A stretch of DNA of 64,000 bases from Pseudovibrio flavus (GCF_009711345.1 NZ_SMMA01000066.1:77404-141403), one strand, 5' to 3'. Positions 37,447 to 46,859 are shown, numbered from the stretch's first letter. The notes: a model not told the origin generated them from the letters alone. Made by a program: numbers and translations.

Positions 37447-38067
37447 CTAGACTTTCATGCGGGTTGCTTCGAATGATGGCACTGCCGATGAAAAGTCATC
37501 CAGCCAAGCCACAACATTCGTGTGGTTTTCACGCCATTTTCCTTCCAAACGCAGATCCAGATAACCCAACGCACAGGCCAGCGCGATTTGCGCGGCATTT
37601 GGTGAGTTATGGGCAACGTAATGCAGCGGCTTGGTGTCAAAGGAACCCAGAGCGCGATCGATCTTTTCCTGCTGGTAAGCAACCCATTCCGGCAACTGCT
37701 TGTCTTCTGCGCGGAAGCGGCCTTCGTAAACGATCTGAAGGGCTGCATCCATAATGCCATCTGCCAGCGCCTGCTGGGTTAGAACTTCAAAACGCTCCGC
37801 ACCTGCTGGCAGCAACTTTTCGCCACCTGCCATATAGTCGAGATATTCGGTGATGACGCGGCTGTCATAAAGCACCGAACCATCCTCTAGAATAAGCGCT
37901 GGAATTTTTCCCAGCGGGTTCTGGCTGCGAAGGCTATCGCTGGCGTTGGTCGTATCAGCGTTTTCTACGGAAATATGGTCGGAAAGACCCAGAACAGCTG
38001 CTGCGATTTTGATTTTCCGCCCGAATGGAGAAGCAGGCGAAGAGCGTAGAACCAGCATTATGCGCAC
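37447..38067 (-). CDS. Glutathione S-transferase
   Basis: A 206-residue two-domain GST: thioredoxin-fold N-terminus with RSSPASPFGRK, the cis-Pro GKIPALIL and the DSRVITEYLDYM glutathione-binding block, then an all-helical domain. Likely detoxifies electrophiles or binds ligands. Start could also be ATG 38058. It converges on the porin gene. Confidence 0.9.
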   Translation of the reverse strand: MRIMLVLRSSPASPFGRKIKIAAAVLGLSDHISVENADTTNASDSLRSQNPLGKIPALILEDGSVLYDSRVITEYLDYMAGGEKLLPAGAERFEVLTQQALADGIMDAALQIVYEGRFRAEDKQLPEWVAYQQEKIDRALGSFDTKPLHYVAHNSPNAAQIALACALGYLDLRLEGKWRENHTNVVAWLDDFSSAVPSFEATRMKV

Positions 38068-38205
38068 CCTTGGTTTAATAACACGTCTGGGTGGCAGAAT
38101 GCCGGATTTCTACTCAATTGCAAGTGCTTGGTCTAACAAGCGCATTTTGGGAAACGCAGAGCGTTGTCATCGGCCGACCTGCAAGTGTGCTGGCCAATCG
38201 GTTTC

Positions 38206-38754
38206 TTAGCGGAATATTGGCGTATCCCAGTCCGCGAGTTCCTGCGCGAAATCATCCACACGACCCCAATCGGTGAACTCGTATTTCTGGCTGGCGTCGG
38301 TCGGACCACCGGTGATCACCATGATGAGCTGGATCATTACGCGATCAAAGATATTGTAGATCGGGTAGTTGAGCATGCCTGCGAATACAGCGGCTTTCTT
38401 TGGCTCAAGACCGGAGCGTTCCAGATACTTGCGGCAGTAGAAATTGGTTTCAGCAGTATTCTTGTTCGGCTTGCGAGCGGTGAGGTTGACGGAAATAAAG
38501 GCCGTTTGCTCGCTGTTCAATCTTACGATGTTGCGTTTAACGAAGCGGCGCACTGCTGGCAGGTGGAAGCCGTAGCGGATTGGAACAGCCACGATGATGC
38601 GATGATCTTCATGCCATTCGGCCAACGGCTCTTTGCCGCTAGAAAGCTCAACCGGATTTACAGTATGTCCGGCTGCTTCCAGATGCTCTTGGATTTTGGA
38701 GATGATCTGTTTGGTATGCGCGTCATGTGTCGCGAAATAGATGGAGTATTGCAT
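38206..38754 (-). CDS. hemG: Menaquinone/ubiquinone-dependent protoporphyrinogen oxidase HemG-like
   Basis: A 182-residue flavodoxin-fold enzyme that oxidises protoporphyrinogen IX to protoporphyrin IX using FMN and a quinone. It follows E. coli HemG closely: IYFATHDAHTKQI at the N-terminus, AVPIRYGFHLPAVRRFVK, SVNLTARKPNKNTAETN, the AGMLNYPIYNIFDRVMI insert that distinguishes HemG from flavodoxins, and FTDWGRVDDFAQEL. Most alphaproteobacteria use HemJ instead, so transfer is possible. It is not beside other heme genes; hemF is at the window start. Confidence 0.9.
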   Translation of the reverse strand: MQYSIYFATHDAHTKQIISKIQEHLEAAGHTVNPVELSSGKEPLAEWHEDHRIIVAVPIRYGFHLPAVRRFVKRNIVRLNSEQTAFISVNLTARKPNKNTAETNFYCRKYLERSGLEPKKAAVFAGMLNYPIYNIFDRVMIQLIMVITGGPTDASQKYEFTDWGRVDDFAQELADWDTPIFR

Positions 38755-38863
38755 AGTGGCCCCGAAGCGTTTCGCGGCACTATAGTTCGTTTAAGTGTTT
38801 CTGTAGGTTCGTAGTTTTGCGGCTGAGTGCGTAGAACTGTGCACCACTTATACGGGTGCGCAG

Positions 38864-39349
38864 TTAGAAGGGTGAGATGCGTACCGTTCTGCATCGCCCG
38901 TCATAGACGCGGTATTTGTCCAAACCATCAAGGCAGGCCTGCACGTTCCACGAGACGCCAACGAATCCGTCATGTTCCACCACCATGTAGTAGAGAGCGC
39001 GGTGTGAACCATCGGAGAGGATTGCCCTTGCCGCGCAATACCGGCGGGCTACAGGGCTTGGATTGCCGAGTTGGAAGCCGGTTTCCTGAATATAGTTGAT
39101 TTCAGAAATTGTGAGGCCGCCGTAATAGGATTCATCTGCTCTACGGATCTGACGTTTGACAGTGCGCGATACCGCTCCTTCATCACAAAAAGGAACGCGT
39201 GGGTCACCAGACAAAGAGAAGTAGACGCGGGGCTCTTCCCCAGTCGGGGTCTGGGTCGGGTACCCTCCGATATCTGCGGCGACTGCCGGTACGCTCAAGC
39301 TAGCTGAAAGAAGAAGTGCGCTAAGGCCAGAGAGCAGTCCGCGAAGCAT
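38864..39349 (-). CDS. Secreted protein of unknown function
   Basis: Signal peptide MLRGLLSGLSALLLSASLSVPAVAA in outline, cut near residue 25. The mature part of about 135 residues has four cysteines (FCDEG, RRYCAARAI, VQACLDG, DGRCRTV), which could form two disulfides in the periplasm. No family recognised. Monocistronic and close to rlmJ. Confidence 0.7.
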   Translation of the reverse strand: MLRGLLSGLSALLLSASLSVPAVAADIGGYPTQTPTGEEPRVYFSLSGDPRVPFCDEGAVSRTVKRQIRRADESYYGGLTISEINYIQETGFQLGNPSPVARRYCAARAILSDGSHRALYYMVVEHDGFVGVSWNVQACLDGLDKYRVYDGRCRTVRISPF

Positions 39350-39433
39350 GTCGCCTCCAATGAATCAGTGGGTTAACTTGGGGCACGATGTAACATGCCC
39401 CGAGTCTGGTCAATTCACTGATCTATGGGGGCC

Positions 39434-40282
39434 TTATTCTGAAATCACCTGCTCGACAGACCACATTGCACCTTCACCTTGGGCGAGCGTATCGCAAACC
39501 CAAGGCAGGGCGGTTTTCATAGAGCTTGCCAGTGTCCACGGTGGGTTGATGACAACCATGCCGCTGGAGCGCATTGGAGCTTCGGGTGAAATGCGGCCTG
39601 CTGAAAGTTCCAGAGCAAGGACGTTTTTAACGCCAGCGTCTTCCAATCGTGCCACAAGCTTTTGAACTGCCTTGCGTTCTTTAATTGGATACCAAAGAGC
39701 GTAGGTTCCGGTCTGCCAGCGTTTGTATCCGCGGATCGCGCCTTCTGCTAAACGGTCGAACTCGTCTTCAACTTCAAATGCCGGATCAATCAGCACAGCA
39801 CCGCGGCGCTCTTTTGGAGGGACAAAGCTGCCAAGTGCAAGCCATGCATCCAACTCGATGACCTTTACCTTTTTATCTCCGCCGAAGTTTTCGGTGAGCT
39901 CGTCAAAGTCTAGTGGATGAAGTTCAGTGAGGGTAAGACGGTCTTGCTGGCGCAGAAGACTGCGGGCGATTTCCGGCGAACCGGGATAAAGATTGACCCC
40001 GCCTTGCGGGTTAAGTTCACGAACAACGGAAAGCCATGGCTCCAGAACCGCTTCAACATCTGCAGGTATATCGGCATCAATAATCTTGCCAACGCCCTGC
40101 TGCCATTCTCCGGTTTTCTGAGCCTTTTCAGATGTCAGGTCATAAAGACCAACACCTGCGTGCGTGTCCATAATGCGGAATGGAGCGTCTTTCTTCTTGA
40201 GATAGTCAATGATTACGCCAAGCACGATGTGCTTGAGAACGTCACCCAAATTGCCAGCATGGTAGATGTGTCTGTAATTCAT
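39434..40282 (-). CDS. rlmJ: 23S rRNA (adenine-2030 N6)-methyltransferase RlmJ-like
   Basis: A 282-residue methyltransferase. The N-terminal MNYRHIYHAGNLGDVLKH is typical of RlmJ, with SAM-binding DTHAGVGLYDL and PGSPEIA. The catalytic motif IV reads LIDPAFE where homologues have D-P-P-[YF]-E; the second Pro is Ala (GCA on the coding strand). Activity may still be intact. Methylates A2030 of 23S rRNA by homology. Confidence 0.9.
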   Translation of the reverse strand: MNYRHIYHAGNLGDVLKHIVLGVIIDYLKKKDAPFRIMDTHAGVGLYDLTSEKAQKTGEWQQGVGKIIDADIPADVEAVLEPWLSVVRELNPQGGVNLYPGSPEIARSLLRQQDRLTLTELHPLDFDELTENFGGDKKVKVIELDAWLALGSFVPPKERRGAVLIDPAFEVEDEFDRLAEGAIRGYKRWQTGTYALWYPIKERKAVQKLVARLEDAGVKNVLALELSAGRISPEAPMRSSGMVVINPPWTLASSMKTALPWVCDTLAQGEGAMWSVEQVISE

Positions 40283-40395
40283 TGCTTCTCTTTATTTTCA
40301 GCGGCTCATGCCGGTTTCGTTGGGCCTTATTTATTGTGTTGGACCGCTTCTCGCAACACAAATTGACCGTATGTGAAGGGCGGGCAATGTAAAAG

Positions 40396-40420
40396 AAAAG
40401 GCGGCCCAAGGCCGCCTTTT
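40396..40420. terminator. Terminator after the cold-shock gene
   Basis: Perfect 11-bp stem AAAAGGCGGCC/GGCCGCCTTTT with a 3-base loop. On the minus strand it ends the cold-shock transcript. Confidence 0.9.
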
Positions 40421-40449
40421 CACTTCCGTCAGGATGCTGAACACCCCGA

Positions 40450-41121
40450 TTAGTTGTCGCCGAAGCCTTCGCTTTCGAAACCTTGGTCCAGCGCGTCGCC
40501 AGCTGGAGCAGCTTCACCTTCTTCAAGGCGCAGCTCGACAGCTTTAGGGCCTTTGCCTTTGCGGTCTGGCTCAGTCTCGAAAGAGATTTTTTGTCCACTT
40601 GCCAAGCTCTGCAAACCAGAACGCTCAACAGCAGAGATGTGAACAAAGACGTCATCGGAGCCATCATCAGGAGTGATGAAGCCGAAACCTTTGTCTTCCT
40701 TAAAGAATTTAACAACACCCGGCTGACGCGGTCCGCGTTCTACCGGTGGGCGTCCACGGCTTTCACGTTTTGGGCCATCATTGTTAAATCCGCCGCGATC
40801 AGGACGGCCGCGATCTGCTCCACCGCGGTTACCGCCGCGATAGCCACCGTTCTCATTATTTCCTTCACCGCGATAACCCCCGCGGTTACCGTCGCTTCTA
40901 AAGGAGCGACCTGGGTTGGCGCCTTGGTCAGAGCGTTCCTGAAAATCGCCACGGTTTCCTCTGCCGCGGTTGTTTTCATAACTAGGAGCGTAACCGAAAC
41001 CGGAATCTGTTTGCAAAAAGTCCGGAGCACCAAAGTCCGGGCCAAAACCTTGCGAATCTCCAAATTCGCGTTTGCCCCCACGCTTGGTGCGGTTCCGGCG
41101 GCCCGAATTCCCATTGTACAT
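40450..41121 (-). CDS. Cold-shock domain protein with long RGG-rich N-terminus
   Basis: From ATG 41121 the product has 223 residues. The first ~130 are disordered and rich in Gly, Arg and Asn (repeats such as GGYRG, NRGG, DRGRP); residues about 134-200 form a cold-shock OB-fold with RNP1 KGFGFI and RNP2 VFVHI; an acidic tail follows. It should bind RNA or ssDNA, with the RGG tail adding contacts or phase behaviour. Other in-frame starts lie at 41172 and 41154. Most bacterial Csp proteins are about 70 residues. Confidence 0.88.
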   Translation of the reverse strand: MYNGNSGRRNRTKRGGKREFGDSQGFGPDFGAPDFLQTDSGFGYAPSYENNRGRGNRGDFQERSDQGANPGRSFRSDGNRGGYRGEGNNENGGYRGGNRGGADRGRPDRGGFNNDGPKRESRGRPPVERGPRQPGVVKFFKEDKGFGFITPDDGSDDVFVHISAVERSGLQSLASGQKISFETEPDRKGKGPKAVELRLEEGEAAPAGDALDQGFESEGFGDN

Positions 41122-41690
41122 TACGTAATCGCCTTTCTTGCCGATATTCCTCATGAATTTATCGGCAACCAAAGTAATACCTTAAAGCTTGGAGGCTTTA
41201 AGGTAGGTGATAAGCTGTATTTGTGGCTAAAAACTATCCAAAATACAGAGCTGTACCCAGCAAGAAATGGCGTTTAGAGGTACAAATTGCGGGCACCAAA
41301 AGCTATACAACCATCAACTGCTCATGCACAGGGTGGCATCATAAAGTTCACTCAGGGAAAAGAGCAAGAGAAAGCGTATTAAAATTCGCTGAAACCCCTC
41401 TAAAATAAGGGGTAACTCGCAGATTACGTAGTTCCTCGTAGTTTATCGGGGTAAAATGCAGCGAGTTAGGCCGATTTTTTCGCGAGTATTGTTGGTTGAT
41501 ATACTTATTTATTTAAATGAGGAATACATGCCCAAGGAAAGTTGACCAAAAGGTCGATTCTTGGCGCTTCCGCGCAGTTTCTGGCTGGGGCTACGGAAAC
41601 CTTGGCAGTTCGGGGTCTTAACCATTTCTTTGAAGGCGTTTCTCCTGTAGCTAGGGTTTCAGTATTTTACGAGACAAGGGATTGTGGCGT
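41122..41690. promoter_or_regulatory. Divergent gap between cold-shock gene and hydrolase
   Basis: About 570 bases without a convincing gene. TAACTCGC (41413-41420) and GCGAGTTA (41461-41468) are perfect 8-bp arms around a 40-base loop, and ACCCCT/AGGGGT at 41394-41413 forms another stem. The left part is the likely cold-shock mRNA leader. A 61-codon frame at 41223-41408 lacks a ribosome site and is not called. Confidence 0.4.
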
Positions 41691-42353
41691 ATGAGCCGTA
41701 GCGATGAGAGCACCAAGCATGAGTTACAGGTAACTGTCGTTCCTGTAACGCCATTCCAGCAGAACTGTGCGATTTTGTATTCTCCAGTTACAAAGAAGGG
41801 CGCGGTAGTTGATCCAGGTGGAGATGCGGACATTATCCTTGAAGCCATTGCAAACAATGGGCTGGAAATTGAGAAAATCCTCATCACACATGGCCATATC
41901 GACCATATTGGCGCTGCTGCTGATCTCTCAGAGCGTTTGGGCGTACCTATTATCGGTCCTCATGAAGATGAGAAATCTCTCATTGACGGTGTTGGTAAGC
42001 AGGCGAAGCAGTTTGGACTGCCAAACGTTCGCAGTTTCACGCCGGATCAATGGCTGAATGAAGGCGATACTGTTGATGTTGCCGGTGTAGAGTTTCAGGT
42101 GCTGCATTGCCCAGGCCACTCTCCAGGTCACGTCGTTTTCTACACTCCAGAGCTGAAGTTTGCCGTAGTTGGTGACGTATTGTTTGCAGGTTCCATTGGT
42201 CGTACAGACCTTCCGGGCGGAGACTACGCGACCCTGATTTCCTCCATTAAAGATAAGCTGCTGCCGCTTGGAGACGACATCACGTTCCTGCCGGGCCATG
42301 GCTCAGCCTCTACATTCGGTGATGAGCGGAAATCCAATCCGTTTCTAAAGTAA
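41691..42353 (+). CDS. Glyoxalase II-like metallo-beta-lactamase-fold hydrolase
   Basis: A 220-residue MBL hydrolase of the YcbL type. Metal ligands are in THGHIDHIG (HxHxDH), the His of CPGHSPGHV, the Asp of GDVLFAGSIGRTDLPGGD and the His of LPGHG. Probably a thioester hydrolase such as glyoxalase II. AAGGG lies about 10 bases before the ATG. Monocistronic. Confidence 0.9.
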   Translation: MSRSDESTKHELQVTVVPVTPFQQNCAILYSPVTKKGAVVDPGGDADIILEAIANNGLEIEKILITHGHIDHIGAAADLSERLGVPIIGPHEDEKSLIDGVGKQAKQFGLPNVRSFTPDQWLNEGDTVDVAGVEFQVLHCPGHSPGHVVFYTPELKFAVVGDVLFAGSIGRTDLPGGDYATLISSIKDKLLPLGDDITFLPGHGSASTFGDERKSNPFLK

Positions 42354-42444
42354 GCAGTCATAAGCAAAAGCAGCGCATTTTTCAGTGCGCTGCCAATTCC
42401 AGATCAGTTGTAGGTTGGGCAATTAAGAGTGCGCCGGTCGCGCT

Positions 42445-43428
42445 CTACTTCAAGACGGCTCGCAACTCTTCCAAACGTTCGTTTGCCAGCCAGCCGTAAT
42501 AGTTTTCGCTAGGCAGCACTTCTGGCTCTTTCTCCCGCTTCTTCCGCAAAACTTCGGCTCTTTCCCAAGGGTTTCCGAGGTTGTAGAGGGTCGCTGTGAT
42601 GCCCGGATTTGTCGAGATGTCTATACCTGCGACGGTCTTGTAGGCCTCGATTGCATCTGCAATAACGGCGGCGGAATAATCGATGGAGGTCGCTGGATCC
42701 ATAACGCGCTTATAGATTTCCATGGCGTTATCTGGAGACAAGGGGCTGAAGCCGCTGATCGTCTCTACCCGATCACTCATCTTAAGCGCAGTTAGGGGCG
42801 TAAGCTGGCCAATGCCAAAGCTTTGCCCTGCGAACATTGGGTAGAAGAAAGTACGGTTGAATGGCAGGAGAGGGAACTGCTTTCCATCCACGACCTTGCC
42901 CATGAACTCTTCACGCCAGACCTGCTCATAACAGCGCCATTTGCGGCTGCTTTGCTCAAACTGGTTACAGGTGTCGAATTGAGGGCGGGTTACGAACTTG
43001 GAAACGTGCTCGTCGTCGAGTTCAAATTCAAGACGAATGCCTGAATACTGAATAGCCTTTAGGTAATAGCTCTGCGCGCTATCGAGGCTGTCATAGTTAT
43101 AAGTGTGCTCACCCACAATGGCGGCAACGAGGTGTATCGGGTCAAAACCATAACGCTCTGATGCCACGCGAATTCTATTCAGCAGCGTGCGATCGCGTTT
43201 CAAGACCCTGAGAATTTTCTGGAATTTCTTTTCGTAGGTCCGCTGGAACGAGCTTGTGCGAACGCGGGAAGCCTCGGGAATTGGAGGCTGTTCCATATTG
43301 CGGTTTCCAGTTGGCATAACCTCAAGCGCCATGGCTGGCGCTGTAAGGCATACAGCACTGGAAAGTAGGACTGAACTCAAGAGTTTACGGGCAATCGATA
43401 GCCCGAAATGAAAGCCTGAAATTGCCAT
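42445..43428 (-). CDS. DUF1402-family secreted protein
   Basis: A 327-residue protein with a signal peptide ending near residue 34 (APAMA). I assign DUF1402, a lysozyme-like family found in Hyphomicrobiales: FDPIHLVAAIVGEHTYNYD, where the Glu is the likely catalytic acid, QSFGIGQLTPLTALKM and TATLYNLGNPWERA. A role in peptidoglycan turnover is an inference from the fold. The rlpA gene upstream also acts on cell wall. Confidence 0.75.
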   Translation of the reverse strand: MAISGFHFGLSIARKLLSSVLLSSAVCLTAPAMALEVMPTGNRNMEQPPIPEASRVRTSSFQRTYEKKFQKILRVLKRDRTLLNRIRVASERYGFDPIHLVAAIVGEHTYNYDSLDSAQSYYLKAIQYSGIRLEFELDDEHVSKFVTRPQFDTCNQFEQSSRKWRCYEQVWREEFMGKVVDGKQFPLLPFNRTFFYPMFAGQSFGIGQLTPLTALKMSDRVETISGFSPLSPDNAMEIYKRVMDPATSIDYSAAVIADAIEAYKTVAGIDISTNPGITATLYNLGNPWERAEVLRKKREKEPEVLPSENYYGWLANERLEELRAVLK

Positions 43429-43583
43429 AGATTGTATGCAGCTCGAATCCGCTAAAAATGGTTCTATTACCTTGCGGAATTAGCTGCTTTCATAGCCTAG
43501 ACACGGTAGTGATATCAAGCGATCTTGTCGTTTCTTAAATGAAATTATTGAAACTCTTGAAATCCAGTCCCCGAAATTTCCTA

Positions 43584-44036
43584 TTAACTGTCGGCGCAGT
43601 TGTAACCGCTCAGTTTATTGGCACCTTTTCCTTTTACGGTCAGCTTAACGTTTGCAACGCCAGCATTCAGGAAGCCAATTTTATCAGCAGCAGCTTTAGT
43701 GAGGTCAATAACACGGCCCTTTACGAAGGGTCCGCGGTCGTTAATGCGAACATCAACGGATTTGCCGTTTGCCTTGTTGGTTACAGTTACAACGGTACCA
43801 AAAGGCAAAGTGCGGTGCGCGGCCGTCATTGTATATGGGCTTGCGCGTTCACCGCTTGCGGTTTTTGATGTCATTGCGTACCACGAGGCTTTACCGCATT
43901 GGGTTGCCACGGGAGATTTTTCTTTAGCCATGGCTTGAGGCATGGCGAGGGGTAGCGTAGCTACGAGGGCCATGCACGCGCCGATAACAGCAAAGCAGGA
44001 GCGGCGTGTGCCGGCAGAGCGGTACATCGTTGGCAT
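43584..44036 (-). CDS. rlpA: RlpA-family septal ring lytic transglycosylase-like protein
   Basis: Double-psi beta-barrel protein. From ATG 44036 (GGAG 6 bases upstream) a signal peptide ends near QAMA. The conserved block runs [40 protein letters not shown] and [15 protein letters not shown], with the catalytic-type His and Asp. No SPOR domain follows and no lipobox is clear, so it is the short form. Acts on denuded glycan strands in relatives. Confidence 0.88.
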   Translation of the reverse strand: MPTMYRSAGTRRSCFAVIGACMALVATLPLAMPQAMAKEKSPVATQCGKASWYAMTSKTASGERASPYTMTAAHRTLPFGTVVTVTNKANGKSVDVRINDRGPFVKGRVIDLTKAAADKIGFLNAGVANVKLTVKGKGANKLSGYNCADS

Positions 44037-44178
44037 GTGAACTCCATAGTCGGTTAATTCGCGGCGCAAATAATCCATAAATCGCGGCGGAATCATGGCA
44101 CTTTCACTATAAATTATTGATATTATTAGTAGATACTACGTATATGTAGCCTCTAGGCTATTGAAGGCAAAAGGTTAA

Positions 44179-45147
44179 GTGGAAGCTTCAAAAATGCAAA
44201 AAAACAGCAGCAAGCGGCATCTGATCTACATAGATATCGCCCGTGGTGTGGCTCTTGTTGCTATGGCCATCTATCATTTTAGTTGGGACTTGTCTTGGTT
44301 TCGACTCGTTGATTGGCCTGTTTCCAACGGAAATGGTTGGAGATTATTTGCTCAGCTCATTGCATCCAGTTTTCTTTTTCTTGTCGGCTTTTCTTTAGTT
44401 CTCGCTCATGGTGAGGGAATGCGTTGGCGAGCCTTCTGGAAACGCGAAGCGATTATTGTCGCTGCCGCGGCGTTGGTCTCGTTTGTAACGTATTTCAGCT
44501 TTGGCGACGGGATGGTTCGTTTCGGCATCTTACATGCGATTGCAGTAACAAGCCTGCTAGCAATTCCGTTTATACGAGCGCCGCTCTGGGTCGCAGTTGT
44601 TGCAATAATAGTGATGGGCATAGGCGGGCAGGCTGCCCAGCAGGTTTCGCCAAGTGCTTGGTATGATTGGATTGGGATTGGGCCATCTGCGCGCTCCAGT
44701 GTCGATTTTGTGCCTGTCATTCCTTGGTTCGGCGCTGTGATGCTCGGTTTGGTGACTGCAAGGCTTATGAAGGCATCGGATCGTCTCACTATTCTGGCAG
44801 GTGGTGCGGGAGCGTCTCTCTGGCAGTCAGGCCTTGCATGGGCTGGGCGGCATTCGCTTCCCATTTACCTTCTGCATCAGCCAATCCTCTTCGGACTGGT
44901 TTGGGCATTCGTGCAGACGGGCGTAGTTCTGTCTCCTCAGGAACGTCAGTTCGTGAACGAGTGCACTGCCGTTTGCAGCCAAAGTGCTTCTAAAGAAGTC
45001 TGCGAGGCTGTCTGCACTTGTTCATTAGACGGCATAAAGGCCTCCGGAACATGGCAGCGGTATACGAAGGGTGTTCCAGCCTCGGAGCTTAATAATGAGA
45101 TCCTTGAGGTCTATCGAATGTGCCAGAGACCAGCAGAAAATCGATAG
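44179..45147 (+). CDS. Membrane acyltransferase-like protein, DUF1624/HGSNAT type
   Basis: A 322-residue polytopic protein with about eight helices. The opening IDIARGVALVAMAIYHFSWDLSWF is the hallmark of the DUF1624 family related to heparan-alpha-glucosaminide N-acetyltransferase; HSLPIYLLHQPILFGLVW is typical near the end. A cytosolic or periplasmic tail of about 65 residues contains six cysteines (CTAVC, CEAVCTC in part), unusual for the family. GTG 44179 has AAGG upstream; ATG 44194 is possible. Confidence 0.82.
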   Translation: MEASKMQKNSSKRHLIYIDIARGVALVAMAIYHFSWDLSWFRLVDWPVSNGNGWRLFAQLIASSFLFLVGFSLVLAHGEGMRWRAFWKREAIIVAAAALVSFVTYFSFGDGMVRFGILHAIAVTSLLAIPFIRAPLWVAVVAIIVMGIGGQAAQQVSPSAWYDWIGIGPSARSSVDFVPVIPWFGAVMLGLVTARLMKASDRLTILAGGAGASLWQSGLAWAGRHSLPIYLLHQPILFGLVWAFVQTGVVLSPQERQFVNECTAVCSQSASKEVCEAVCTCSLDGIKASGTWQRYTKGVPASELNNEILEVYRMCQRPAENR

Positions 45148-45638
45148 TTTGCGCAGTTTTCCTGAGGGAATCGCTTGGGCTACCTGTGTGATTGTGATGC
45201 TGAAAAGTCACACAAACATCAATACTGGGCATTATTTACAATAAGTGCACAATGCAGCTAATTGGCGTGTTTTTCGTCACATTTTTAACTGCTGTTTCAT
45301 ATCGCGTGTAATTTTACGCAAAATTCTTAGTTTTTTTCCCTTTTACCACCCATCCCCCGAGAGCCCCATTTTTTGAAAGGTGCTTTCAAAAAGTGCATAG
45401 GTATATTCCGCTATATACCCCTCTTGACCTGTAATATATCCGCCCTAACAATATCTTGGATATTTTATGCGTCGAACATTAAGCGATTGAATTTGCCTCT
45501 TTATTCCAACTCGTAAAGAACAGGCAGCCGCTGGTCAGCGTGAAGAGAGATCAGAAGACCCTTCGCCTGAATGATGTTTGACGTGCTTGAGGCATGAAAC
45601 AGTAGCGTCCAAAGGGGTGACGCGTTGAGGGAGGTCCT
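45148..45638. promoter_or_regulatory. AT-rich gap with two hairpins before the FadL-type porin
   Basis: A 491-base gap with no convincing ORF. It holds a perfect 10-bp hairpin TTTTTGAAAG-GTG-CTTTCAAAAA (45370-45392) and GGTATAT-TCCGCT-ATATACC (45400-45419), closely spaced. Just after them a TTGACC at 45425 could be a -35 box with an AACAAT about 17 bases on. The repeats may be operators for fatty-acid or regulator control; this is inference. Confidence 0.4.
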
Positions 45639-46835
45639 ATGAAAAAGACGGTATACGCTGCGCCGATTGGCGCCGTACTTGGGGCGATGGCATTGTCCTC
45701 CACTGCACTGGCGAGCGGCTGGGATACAACCGGCATCGACGGCATGGCAATCTTGTTCTCCGACAAGAAGTTTGTTGTAGAAGGGCAGGCTGCTTACGTT
45801 GACCGAAATGTTGACTATAAAGATGTTCAGGGTATCGCGCCTGGATTGAACGAAGCTTCGAAAGACGCCATTCCAGACATTTGGGTTAACTCTGTAGCGG
45901 CGAAAGCGAATGTTTGGGGCAACTTCGATGTATTTGCGGAAGTTCACACCCCTCTTATCATCAGTGAAGATCCAGGAATGGCATGGGGCGGGCGTTATTC
46001 GCTTGTGAAAACTGATGCTTCTGCACTCGGTATTGATGGTGTTGTCAGCTACAAGCATCAGTTAAATGAATCCAGCAATATTCGGATCTTTGGTGGTGTT
46101 CGGACGGTAAGTCTCGATTTCCTCATGCAGGCAATGTCACCTTTGGCTCCGCCTCCCGCCCTTAACCCCGCCGGTTTGGCGAGCTTTGACCTGAGTTCTG
46201 AAGAACGCGGCATCGGTTGGCGCTTGGGTGCGGCCTATGAGATGCCGGAAATCGCTCTTCGTGCAACGTTGATTTACGACAGTGCGACGGATGTTGATCT
46301 CGCTGGGGCGCTATCTGTTGATACTCTGGGAGCAGGCCCTAACCCAAGTGATACTCCAATTGCAGCAAGCGTGACCCTTCCACAGTCTGTCGAAGCTCGC
46401 GTTCAGAGCGGCTTTGCTCCTGGCTGGATGGCATCGCTCGGCGTGAAGTGGATGGACTGGAGTGTTCTTGACGACCTGACTGTGAACACAGCAGCGGGTA
46501 CGCCAATGCTTACTCGTCACCTCAACTATAAAGATGGCTGGACAGTAGAAGCGGGTGTTGCTCATCGTCTCAATGACGATTTGGCTCTCGGCGCTAACAT
46601 TGGCTGGGATCAAGGTATTGGGGATGTTTATTCTGACACATACAGCATCGGCCTTGGCGGTTCCTACGCGCTTTCCGAAAACGTGGACCTTGGTTTTGGC
46701 GGTAAAGCTATCTACAAAACCGCACAAGATGGCGAGTACTCCTCTACTAAAGGTGGCACAACTACCACTACAACATACTCCTACGATGCTTCTTGGAACT
46801 TTGTCGCTTCTACCAAGCTGACAGTTTCCTTCTAA
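45639..46835 (+). CDS. FadL/OmpP1-family outer membrane transporter
   Basis: A 398-residue 14-strand barrel with signal peptide ending TALASG. Typical FadL-like features are the GTxGMAILFSDKKFVV N-terminal pattern and the terminal FVASTKLTVSF ending in Phe. It should take up long-chain fatty acids or other hydrophobic compounds. AGG lies before the ATG. A hairpin terminator follows 24 bases after the stop. Confidence 0.88.
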   Translation: MKKTVYAAPIGAVLGAMALSSTALASGWDTTGIDGMAILFSDKKFVVEGQAAYVDRNVDYKDVQGIAPGLNEASKDAIPDIWVNSVAAKANVWGNFDVFAEVHTPLIISEDPGMAWGGRYSLVKTDASALGIDGVVSYKHQLNESSNIRIFGGVRTVSLDFLMQAMSPLAPPPALNPAGLASFDLSSEERGIGWRLGAAYEMPEIALRATLIYDSATDVDLAGALSVDTLGAGPNPSDTPIAASVTLPQSVEARVQSGFAPGWMASLGVKWMDWSVLDDLTVNTAAGTPMLTRHLNYKDGWTVEAGVAHRLNDDLALGANIGWDQGIGDVYSDTYSIGLGGSYALSENVDLGFGGKAIYKTAQDGEYSSTKGGTTTTTTYSYDASWNFVASTKLTVSF

Positions 46836-46859
46836 GGAACGTTTATAGAGACAGAATTA

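Noticed and set aside
41223-41408. A 61-codon plus-strand frame in the cold-shock gap
   Set aside because: No ribosome site, composition like its AT-rich surroundings, and it crosses the probable cold-shock promoter region.
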